A DNA stretch of 7,646 bases from Bacteroidota bacterium (GTDB lineage: Bacteria > Bacteroidota > Bacteroidia > Bacteroidales > Dysgonomonadaceae), in assembly GCA_023418255.1 (NCBI GenBank), contig JAEZZZ010000029.1, forward strand, positions 1-7,646, written 5' to 3'. A program made the translations under genes and the position numbers. Position 1 is the stretch's first letter, and every line of letters begins with the position of its first letter. Below, one piece after another: positions 1 to 6,346 of the stretch. Below the pieces are notes generated by a model. The model was given only the letters and a program-made list of their open reading frames with translations, ran no database searches and was not told where the DNA came from.

Positions 1-330
1 CCTGGATTTCAATTCCCCCCGGCGAACAAATCCAAAAACCCCAACCCCCACGACTCTACCTCCGGTATCGCGATTGACTTCACCGTAAGCATTCACTTGC
101 TCCATATAAATGCCTTTTTGTTGCGTATATCGATAAAGCACCTTTTGTGCCGCCTGACTCAAGCTCTCTCCCTCTTCCATAAATCCGCCCATCAGCGACC
201 ATTCTCCTTTGAGCGGTTCAACAGGACGTCGGGTAAGGAGCATGTGTAGCTCTTTATCTTTAAAGCCAAAAATGATGCAATCTACGGCTGTTAAAAACTT
301 GGCATTGTTTTCGTAATATTTTATATTCAT
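1..330 (-). CDS. Nudix-fold transcriptional regulator (NrtR/AraR-like), N-terminal part, cut by window edge
   Basis: The frame opens with ATG at 330 and stays open to base 1, giving 110 residues without a stop; the C-terminal part is outside the window. The start MNIKYYENNAKFLTAVDCII and the stretch KGEWSLMGGF (41-50) followed by IYMEQVNAYGEVNRD (74-88) are typical of the Nudix-related sugar regulators of Bacteroidota, in which a Nudix-like effector domain precedes a winged-helix DNA-binding domain. The Nudix box begins normally (G49-x5-E55), but the catalytic REUxEE positions read K63, V64, R67 and Y68. The metal-binding glutamates are therefore missing and hydrolase activity is unlikely. 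Its place behind galM-gluP-galK suggests control of galactose or a related sugar, which is inference. Residues 95-102 fit the family pattern but are unusually glycine-rich, perhaps from sequence error at the edge. The winged helix cannot be checked here. Confidence 0.82.
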   Translation of the reverse strand, partial: MNIKYYENNAKFLTAVDCIIFGFKDKELHMLLTRRPVEPLKGEWSLMGGFMEEGESLSQAAQKVLYRYTQQKGIYMEQVNAYGEVNRDTGGRVVGVGVFGFVRRGELKSR

Positions 331-380
331 CTTTGAAATAAGAATAAGGTATAAAAAAGAAAAATGAGGTGTTAAATATT

Positions 381-406
381 GGGAACGGTTGCCAAGAACC
401 GTCCCC
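381..406. repeat. Strong hairpin with GGGGACGGTT arms (REP-like or terminator)
   Basis: On the minus strand the arms GGGGACGGTT and AACCGTTCCC enclose the loop CTTGGC, giving a 10-bp stem with one G-U pair. It is GC-rich inside an AT-rich 95-bp gap between the galK stop and the regulator start. In the direction of transcription a T-rich stretch follows only about 14 nt later (roughly 350-367), so it is not a textbook intrinsic terminator, although it could attenuate read-through or protect the galK mRNA 3' end. From memory, GGGGACGGTT/AACCGTCCCC palindromes recur as dispersed elements near REP-associated (Y1) transposases in several bacterial phyla, so a REP-like element is an alternative. 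One copy only is present in this window. Confidence 0.6.
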
Positions 407-425
407 ACTGCATTTGTAGTTTAAG

Positions 426-1577
426 TTAAATTTTTCTAGCGCCGTCACTAATCACCACGTCATACACTTTGGGCTCGCGACCATATTTGGCTTTATATTG
501 CTTTTTGGCATCGGCAATAAACGAGTCATACAAATCCTCTTTTACGAGATTGATCGTACAGCCGCCAAAACCGCCACCCATTACGCGCGAGCCTGTAACT
601 CCGTGTTTGCGAGCAACATCGTTTAAAAAGTCAAGTTCTTCGCAGCTCACTTCGTAGAGTTTGCTCATGCCATGATGCGTTTCGTACATTTTTTTGCCCA
701 CGGTTTCATAATCGCCTTTTTCGAGTGCGTCACATACGTCGAGCACACGTTGTGTTTCTTCGATTACATATTCGGATCGCATAAAGTCTTCTTGCGAAAT
801 ATCGCCTTTCACCTCATTGAGCATTTCCATGGAAGCGTCGCGCAGGAAATCCACTTCGGGATGATTTTTCTTGATGGCAGCGGCAGCGCGTTCGCACGAC
901 TCGCGACGCTTGTTGTATGCCGAAGATGCCAACTCGTGTTTTACAACCGTATCGAGCAACACCAATTTATATCCTTTCGGGTCGAAGGGAAAATATTCAT
1001 ATTCCATCGATTTGGTATCCAAACGAATCAGATGTCCTTTTTTGCCAAATACCGACGCGAATTGGTCCATAATTCCACATTTCACTCCCACATAATTGTG
1101 TTCGGTAGCTTGTCCGATTTTTGCCAATTCAAATTTATCGATACCGAGATTGAGCAAATCGTTCAACGCGAAAGCATACGTGCTTTCCAATGCGGCTGAG
1201 GAAGACATTCCTGCGCCCAAAGGGACATCGCCAGAAAAAACAGTGTCAAATCCCTTTACTTCGCCACCACGTTTGATGATTTCACGACATACGCCGTAAA
1301 TATATTTTGCCCATCCTTCTTTGGGAAGGTCGTTTTCGCCCAAACCAAATTCAGAACGCTCGTTCAAGTCAAGTGCATACGCGCGCACTTTGTCCAAGCC
1401 ATTAAATTGGATGGCAGCCACCATTCCCTTATCAATAGCACCGGGAAACACAAAACTGCCGTTATAATCGGTGTGTTCTCCAATTAAATTGATACGTCCG
1501 GGTGAGGCATATAATTCAGGCTTTTCGTTACCAAAAATTTCTTTGAATTTATCTAATACTATTTGTTTGTTGTTCAT
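426..1577 (-). CDS. galK: Galactokinase
   Basis: This 383-residue cytoplasmic GHMP-family kinase phosphorylates alpha-D-galactose at C1 with ATP, the first committed Leloir step. All three family signatures are intact. The galactokinase signature PGRINLIGEHTDYNGS lies at 26-41 and includes R28, the usual catalytic arginine, and the sugar-binding EHTD (34-37). The ATP-binding loop PLGAGMSSSAALE is at 119-131. CGIMDQFAS has D171 as the expected catalytic base. The C-terminal GHMP motif GSRVMGGGFGGCTI begins near 329. The length matches bacterial GalK. The ATG at 1577 gives the normal N-terminus, with 16 residues before the first conserved block. It follows gluP by 41 bp and galM-gluP precede it on the same strand, so co-transcription is likely. 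Nothing suggests truncation. The EHTD motif favours galactose over other GHMP substrates. Confidence 0.97.
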   Translation of the reverse strand: MNNKQIVLDKFKEIFGNEKPELYASPGRINLIGEHTDYNGSFVFPGAIDKGMVAAIQFNGLDKVRAYALDLNERSEFGLGENDLPKEGWAKYIYGVCREIIKRGGEVKGFDTVFSGDVPLGAGMSSSAALESTYAFALNDLLNLGIDKFELAKIGQATEHNYVGVKCGIMDQFASVFGKKGHLIRLDTKSMEYEYFPFDPKGYKLVLLDTVVKHELASSAYNKRRESCERAAAAIKKNHPEVDFLRDASMEMLNEVKGDISQEDFMRSEYVIEETQRVLDVCDALEKGDYETVGKKMYETHHGMSKLYEVSCEELDFLNDVARKHGVTGSRVMGGGFGGCTINLVKEDLYDSFIADAKKQYKAKYGREPKVYDVVISDGARKI

Positions 1578-1618
1578 TGCGATTTGAATTTATAGAGTCT
1601 ACTTGTGTGGATTTATAA

Positions 1619-2917
1619 TTATGCGACAACTTCATCGCCACGCACTTTTACTTTGTGACCTGACAGAGCATAATAGAGCAAATATATTTCGCCGATTACG
1701 ACAATAATCCATGTCCATGTCCAATTGCCCAATACATCAGCAAAAACACCCTGTACGAATGGTAAGATTGCTCCACCCACAACGCCCATCATTAATGCGC
1801 CTGAACCTTTGGATGTATATTTGCCCAATCCTTCGATTGCCAAAGCAAAAATAGCCGGCCACATAATCGAGTGGAAAAGTCCAACACCAACCAACACCCA
1901 TGGATTATTTGTTAGGATGGCTACGACAACTAAAACTCCGGATGCAATGGATGTGAAAAGCAACTGAACGTTTGCCGATATCTTGCTTACAAAACTACCC
2001 ATCAAACGACCAACCAACATTCCGCCCCAATAAAATGATGCCATTTTTGCGGCCTGTGCAATAGTGTATAAACTATTCCCATCAGCATCTTTCAATGAAA
2101 TAGCATAAAGGTTGATATTCGCGCCTACGGCTACTTCCACACCTACATAAAAGAATATGGCTGCGACACCGAGTGCAAGGTGAGAAAAGCTCCACACACT
2201 TTTCGGAAGTTTTTCATCTTTATCCGCAGTACTTCCCTCAATATCGGGCAAATTCAATTTTCTTAATACAATTGTCAATATGGCAACGATAACGATGAGT
2301 ACTGCCATCGGAATAAACAACGAATTTACTTTAATGTCTGCGGCTTCTTTTCCGCCAAAAATCAGATATGCTACGATGAGTGGCCCGATAGTTGTCATGG
2401 TCGAATTACCCGCTCCGGCAATAGTTTGTCGTTGCACACCACTGGTGCCCGGAACATCACAAGCCACTAAATAGGGATTTACCGCGGCTTGCAAATACGT
2501 AAGTGACGTACCTGCCACGAAAGAGCCTATCAAAAAGATAAAATAAGCATGTGGTAGGGTGGCTCCAAAGAACTGCATGGTGCTTCCGGATGAGGTGAAT
2601 TGAAAAGCTGACAATTCAAATATAACAAACGCACCTAACAAGATGAGTAATCCACGAATAAGCGCGCCACGATACCCGGCTTTATCAATAGCACGCGCAG
2701 CAGTGTTTCCCATCACCAAATATGCGAGAAAAAAAGCAAAATTGATGAGTGTCGTCAGTGTGTTTTTTAAATCACCCGATTCAGAAAGAAATGCCGCTTG
2801 CATCGGACCTTGAAACTGTTGATTGATATTTGTAATCAACCCGATGAGTGCCATCAATACCACCATGGTGATAAATGGCCCCAAATAGTTCTGAGAATTT
2901 GTTTTTGTTGTATTCAT
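1619..2917 (-). CDS. gluP: Glucose/galactose:H+ symporter, FHS family of the major facilitator superfamily
   Basis: The 432-residue protein is strongly hydrophobic, with about twelve predicted membrane helices, and belongs to the fucose-galactose-glucose:H+ symporter family (FucP/GluP). The first helix region carries ALIGLITNINQQFQGPMQAAF, the family's N-terminal pattern, here with Gln-rich residues. Other recognisable parts are PYLVACDVPGTSGVQRQTIA in the first half, GGMLVGRLMGSFVSK, a GR-containing loop in the second half, and MMGVVGGAILPFVQGVFADV near the end. A long hydrophilic loop around residues 225-245 (GSTADKDEKLPKS) separates the two six-helix halves. It would import glucose and galactose across the inner membrane using the proton gradient. 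It lies between galM and galK (52 and 41 bp gaps), which supports galactose as a real substrate. Exact sugar range cannot be read from sequence; fucose is less likely without fucose genes nearby. Confidence 0.92.
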   Translation of the reverse strand: MNTTKTNSQNYLGPFITMVVLMALIGLITNINQQFQGPMQAAFLSESGDLKNTLTTLINFAFFLAYLVMGNTAARAIDKAGYRGALIRGLLILLGAFVIFELSAFQFTSSGSTMQFFGATLPHAYFIFLIGSFVAGTSLTYLQAAVNPYLVACDVPGTSGVQRQTIAGAGNSTMTTIGPLIVAYLIFGGKEAADIKVNSLFIPMAVLIVIVAILTIVLRKLNLPDIEGSTADKDEKLPKSVWSFSHLALGVAAIFFYVGVEVAVGANINLYAISLKDADGNSLYTIAQAAKMASFYWGGMLVGRLMGSFVSKISANVQLLFTSIASGVLVVVAILTNNPWVLVGVGLFHSIMWPAIFALAIEGLGKYTSKGSGALMMGVVGGAILPFVQGVFADVLGNWTWTWIIVVIGEIYLLYYALSGHKVKVRGDEVVA

Positions 2918-2960
2918 TTTGGATATTGTTAATTAATAATGATAGTATCTAATTTACACT

Positions 2961-2975
2961 GTCTAAAAATCACAC
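2961..2975. promoter_or_regulatory. Possible third copy of the GTGT/ACAC operator-like element
   Basis: GTCTAAAAATCACAC matches the element at 4093-4107 in 13 of 15 positions and has the same orientation. It overlaps the galM stop codon and the beginning of the galM-gluP gap. A chance match is quite possible because the centre is an A-run; listed because it precedes gluP. Confidence 0.2.
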
Positions 2976-4046
2976 TGAAAACTTATATGTTGTGCGTGAA
3001 TCGAAAGTTTCGCCCGGACGTAGCACCACTGAAGGATAATCAGGTTTGTTGATGCTGTCGGGATAGTGCTGGGTTTCGAAACATACGGCTGAACGTTCGG
3101 GGTAGCGTTGTCCGTTTTTACCGACAAAATTGCCTGTCATCCAGTTCCCGGTGTACATTTGTACGCCAGGTTCGGTGGTAAACATCTCCATTTTAATCCC
3201 CGTTTGTGGCGACTCCACAATGCCGAAAGACACATAATCCCCTTCGTTAGGTTTGTCGATAATAAAGGTGTGGTCGTAACCTTTGCCAAAGGCAAGCTGT
3301 TGAAAATTGTCGTTGATGCGTTCGCCAATCGCGTGTTGCTCGGTGAAATCCATCGGCGTATCTTTTACCGGTTCGGCATCGCCATAGGGTATTGCTGTGG
3401 CATCGGTGGGGAGATAGGTCGATGCTTTCAATGTAAGCAGATGGTCGTTGATGGACGGATTGCCCGCACCTGATAGGTTGAAATAACTATGATTGGTAAC
3501 ATTCAAAATGGTCGGCTTGTCTGTCGTGGCTTTGTAACGAATATCCACGGCATTGTCATCTGTGAGCGTATAAATTACCGTTGTGCTCAGATTGCCGGGA
3601 AAACCTTCTTCGCCATCCGGCGAAAGATAAAACAGTTCAATGCTGTTTTCGGTCACCTTTTTCACGTCCCACACTACAGCATTGAAGCCTTTGATGCCAC
3701 CGTGCAAATTATTCGGTCCGTTGTTGATTGCTAACGAATAGTTTTTTCCGTCCAGCGAAAATTTGCCTTTAGCAATACGGTTTCCCGTACGTCCACACAC
3801 AGCGCCAAAATAGGGTTCTTCCGATTTTAAATAATCATCTATAGAACCGTGACCGGTAACCACATCCACGAGGTTGCCATTTTTGTCCGGCACCATCAAC
3901 GACACAATTTTCGCGCCGTAGTTGGTAATCGTCAATTCGCAACCATTTTTGTTTGTAAGAATATACAAATCGGTTTTTTTTTCGTCCACCGTGGCTTGAA
4001 AAGCACTTTTGGACAAACCCGATTTACTCATTGTTTTTTCCATCAT
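2970..4046 (-). CDS. galM: Aldose 1-epimerase (galactose mutarotase)
   Basis: The 358-residue enzyme interconverts the beta and alpha anomers of galactose (and glucose), supplying the alpha form used by GalK. The family's active-site residues are visible: the block YFGAVCGRTGNRI (79-91), NNGPNNLHGG (108-117) with H115, NVTNHSYFNLSG (182-193) with the catalytic H186, and FETQHYPDS with the catalytic glutamate near 324. No signal peptide or lipobox is present, so it is expected to be cytoplasmic, unlike some exported Bacteroidota mutarotases. Three in-frame ATGs lie at 4046, 4043 and 4031 and none has a clear Shine-Dalgarno site, as is usual in this phylum, so the first residues are uncertain; the conserved fold starts after about residue 16. 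It is the first gene of the presumed galM-gluP-galK operon and is preceded by 254 bp with operator-like repeats. Confidence 0.95.
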   Translation of the reverse strand: MMEKTMSKSGLSKSAFQATVDEKKTDLYILTNKNGCELTITNYGAKIVSLMVPDKNGNLVDVVTGHGSIDDYLKSEEPYFGAVCGRTGNRIAKGKFSLDGKNYSLAINNGPNNLHGGIKGFNAVVWDVKKVTENSIELFYLSPDGEEGFPGNLSTTVIYTLTDDNAVDIRYKATTDKPTILNVTNHSYFNLSGAGNPSINDHLLTLKASTYLPTDATAIPYGDAEPVKDTPMDFTEQHAIGERINDNFQQLAFGKGYDHTFIIDKPNEGDYVSFGIVESPQTGIKMEMFTTEPGVQMYTGNWMTGNFVGKNGQRYPERSAVCFETQHYPDSINKPDYPSVVLRPGETFDSRTTYKFSV

Positions 4047-4092
4047 ACTACTTGTTATAAACTACACTTATCTTTGATTCACCAAAAAATTT

Positions 4093-4107
4093 GTGTAAAA
4101 ATAACAC
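4093..4107. promoter_or_regulatory. Candidate operator upstream of galM, proximal copy
   Basis: GTGTAAAAATAACAC is an imperfect palindrome with GTGT/ACAC arms and a 7-base AT spacer. It lies 47 bp upstream of the first galM ATG and just downstream of a possible -7 element (4116-4124), a position suited to repression. A very similar element lies at 4196-4210 on the other strand. The adjacent Nudix regulator is the obvious candidate binder, which is inference. Confidence 0.4.
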
Positions 4108-4115
4108 ATCATTCT

Positions 4116-4148
4116 CAAATCATACCAATTAATAAGTGTGTTTTAAAA
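4116..4148 (-). promoter_or_regulatory. Weak candidate promoter for galM-gluP-galK
   Basis: On the minus strand TTTT (4148-4145), a 20-base spacer and TATGATTTG (4124-4116) resemble the Bacteroidota promoter TTTG-N19-21-TAnnTTTG, but the -7 box has one extra base and the -33 box one mismatch. The predicted start would fall in or beside the proximal palindrome. It is the best candidate I found in the 254-bp gap, and it is weak. Confidence 0.3.
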
Positions 4149-4195
4149 CATATATTTGCTAACTTATCCTGCCAGCATGAAATAAGAAGCTTGTT

Positions 4196-4210
4196 ATGTT
4201 ACTTTTACAC
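4196..4210. promoter_or_regulatory. Candidate operator upstream of galM, distal copy
   Basis: Read on the minus strand this is GTGTAAAAGTAACAT, identical to the proximal element in 13 of 15 positions (14 of 16 if one more base is included) and inverted relative to it. The two centres are about 103 bp apart, close to a whole number of helical turns, so looping between them is conceivable. Function is inferred only from repetition and location. Confidence 0.35.
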
Positions 4211-4300
4211 AAGTAAATAATGATTATTCTTGCTCTTTTTTAATCGGCTAATAACATAGCTACGACGGCATTTACGTCTTTTGTAAGCGCATTTTTAGAA

Positions 4301-4960
4301 TTAAACATTAAATTTTTTGGCATCTTCCATAAATTTTTTCAATCCTTGGTCGGTAAGCGGATGTTTAAGCAAATTCAAGATTGAGCTTAACGGTGAAGTG
4401 ATCACATCGGCACCAATTTTGGCACATTCGATAATATGCATCGGACTGCGAATGGAGGCTGCCAAAATTTTTGTATGATATTTATAATTATTAAAAATCT
4501 CACGAATTTCGGATATCAAGTACAAGCCGTCAGACGAAATATCATCTAGGCGTCCGATAAATGGCGAAACATAAGTGGCTCCCGCTTTTGCGGCAACTAG
4601 AGCTTGCCCGGGGGAAAAAATAAGCGTGCAATTGGTTTTTATGCCCTCCGAAGACAAATGTTTTATGGCTTTTATGCCATCTTTTATCATGGGCACTTTG
4701 ATCACAATTTGTCCACTAATGGCGGTAAGTGCTTTGGCTTCTTTGATAATGCCTTTGTAGTCAGTAGCAATCACTTCTGCGCTGATGTCGCCTCCTACCG
4801 CTGTTTTGCAGATGGCTTTATAGTGTGCCGCTACATTTTCTAGCCCCACAATTCCCTCTTTGGCTATCAGTGAAGGGTTGGTGGTTACTCCATCTAAAAT
4901 TCCTAAATCGTGCGCCTCTTTGATTTCTTCAAGATTCGCTGTGTCAATAAAAAATTTCAT
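4301..4960 (-). CDS. Transaldolase, small TalC/FSA-like subfamily
   Basis: This 219-residue class I aldolase-fold enzyme transfers dihydroxyacetone units between sugar phosphates in the non-oxidative pentose phosphate pathway. The N-terminal MKFFIDTANLEEI and DGVTTNPSLIAKEG (23-36) are diagnostic of the subfamily. K88 in IVIKVP is the Schiff-base lysine. NCTLIFSPGQA (110-120), SPFIGRLDD (132-140) and LAASIR further on form the rest of the active site and phosphate site. Two positions that separate true transaldolases from fructose-6-phosphate aldolase point to transaldolase: E62 in SAEV (Gln in E. coli FsaA) and F134 in SPF (Tyr in FsaA). The length is normal for TalC. It follows the CNNM-type gene by 41 bp and is probably in its operon. 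The symbol tal or talC would be appropriate if confirmed. Confidence 0.93.
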   Translation of the reverse strand: MKFFIDTANLEEIKEAHDLGILDGVTTNPSLIAKEGIVGLENVAAHYKAICKTAVGGDISAEVIATDYKGIIKEAKALTAISGQIVIKVPMIKDGIKAIKHLSSEGIKTNCTLIFSPGQALVAAKAGATYVSPFIGRLDDISSDGLYLISEIREIFNNYKYHTKILAASIRSPMHIIECAKIGADVITSPLSSILNLLKHPLTDQGLKKFMEDAKKFNV

Positions 4961-5001
4961 ATTATTATGAGATATTTAATGTGAATATTGTCAATTTTGT
5001 G

Positions 5002-6312
5002 TTACTCTTTTATTTCGTTTTCTTTTTCCGGATTTATTGTAATTAACACTTTGCTAATTCTATTTCCTTCCACATCAACAATTTTGATGGTTATGTTTTC
5101 ATAATCGAAAGTATCTCCCACTTGTGGTATTTTATTTATTTTCGACAGGACAAAACCGGCGATTGTTGAATAGTTGATCTCATCAAAATCAATAAAATAA
5201 TCTTCAATAAATGAAGTTAATATTTCAATAGGAGCTTCGCCATTTACTAAGGCGGAAGTGTCGTCTTTTATAAAAATATCGGGCTCTTCCACATCGTGTT
5301 CGTTGCGAATGGAACCGATAAGGTTTTCGATAATATCGTGCAGTGTGATGATGCCCTCCACACTTCCATATTCATCTACAACCACGCCTACAAAATTATA
5401 GTTGCTGCGAAACATTTCCAGTACTTTTTGCGCTCGAATGGTAGATGGGAAGATAAGTGGCTCACTGATAAAATCATCTAGTACGATTTTTTTATCTTTA
5501 TTCTTATACATTTCTAAAAGAAACTCTTTCATGGAAATGACGCCTACAAACTCATCAAGCACACCGTGACAAACAAGCACCCTTGAATGTTTAGTACTCA
5601 ACAAATCATCAATCACCTGTTGGTGTGGTTTTGAAATATCTACCCACTCCACATCGGTTCGGTGCGTCATCAGATGGCGTGCTCTTTTGTCTGAAAAATA
5701 AAAAACTTGCTCATGAAGGATGTTCTCTTCTCGTTCTATAACTCCTTCGTTCGAAGCTATTTTCAGCATGGCGCGCAGCTCCATTTCGGAAACGACTTCA
5801 TCATTGGGTTTCAATCCAATCATTTTGTTGAATAGTCCGGTAGAAACCGAGAGAAGTTTCACAAAAGGATAAAATATGATGCTTACATCATGAATGATGC
5901 GTGAAATGGCAATCGATATTTTCTCTGGATTGTTTAACGCAACCGTCTTGGGAACCAATTCTCCAATTACAATGGAAACATATGTGATGAGTACAACAAC
6001 CACAACCATTGCCACCGTGCCTGCATAAGGTGCCGTAAGTGGCAAACGCTCAAAAAGTGGTTGCACATAAACCGACAGTTTGGTGCCACCATACGCGCCG
6101 TTGATGATACCAATAAGCGTTATTCCGACCTGGACCGCTGAAAGGAATACATCGGGATCTGATTGCAATTTCAGGGCAGCTTTCGCTCCCTTACTTCCCT
6201 TTTTTTGTTCGGCTTCCAGTTTTGTTCTTTTGCTTGATACTACGGCAATTTCGGACAATGCAAAAAAGCCATTTAAAAGAATCAGCAGCAGAATAACGCT
6301 TATCTCTATCAT
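5002..6312 (-). CDS. CNNM/CorC-type membrane protein (DUF21, CBS pair, CorC_HlyC), often called hemolysin family
   Basis: The 436-residue protein has the full domain order of the CNNM/CorC family. The N-terminal DUF21 domain (about 1-175) has membrane segments near 2-23, 56-75, 98-118 and 136-158, with the conserved NGFFALSEIAVVSS (14-27) and GELVPKT (117-123). An acidic helical linker (about 171-205) leads to a CBS pair at about 211-335, including DEYGSVEGIITLHDIIENLIG. A C-terminal CorC_HlyC domain (about 345-425) contains the typical YSTIAGFVLSKINKIPQVGD. Characterised relatives act in Mg2+ (or Co2+) efflux with nucleotide binding by the CBS pair; true hemolysin activity is doubtful despite the traditional name. 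It sits in the inner membrane. Gaps of 34 bp to the nucleotidyltransferase gene before it and 41 bp to the transaldolase after it suggest co-transcription without an obvious functional link. Confidence 0.93.
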   Translation of the reverse strand: MIEISVILLLILLNGFFALSEIAVVSSKRTKLEAEQKKGSKGAKAALKLQSDPDVFLSAVQVGITLIGIINGAYGGTKLSVYVQPLFERLPLTAPYAGTVAMVVVVVLITYVSIVIGELVPKTVALNNPEKISIAISRIIHDVSIIFYPFVKLLSVSTGLFNKMIGLKPNDEVVSEMELRAMLKIASNEGVIEREENILHEQVFYFSDKRARHLMTHRTDVEWVDISKPHQQVIDDLLSTKHSRVLVCHGVLDEFVGVISMKEFLLEMYKNKDKKIVLDDFISEPLIFPSTIRAQKVLEMFRSNYNFVGVVVDEYGSVEGIITLHDIIENLIGSIRNEHDVEEPDIFIKDDTSALVNGEAPIEILTSFIEDYFIDFDEINYSTIAGFVLSKINKIPQVGDTFDYENITIKIVDVEGNRISKVLITINPEKENEIKE

Positions 6313-6346
6313 TAGTTATTGATTACAAGTCGAATGTTATTCGTAG

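Noticed and set aside
672..1199. A 175-residue plus-strand open frame opposite galK
   Set aside because: It is entirely antisense to a galactokinase with all motifs intact and has no recognisable domain; a shadow frame.
3108..3473. A 121-residue plus-strand open frame opposite galM
   Set aside because: Antisense to an intact aldose 1-epimerase; composition is that of a reverse-strand shadow.
3849..4220. A 123-residue plus-strand open frame reaching into the galM upstream gap
   Set aside because: Most of it is antisense to galM and the rest crosses AT-rich regulatory sequence; no family features.
4211..4300. Search for an intrinsic terminator after the transaldolase
   Set aside because: Only short imperfect repeats (such as GACG/CGTC) are present and none is followed by a convincing T-run.
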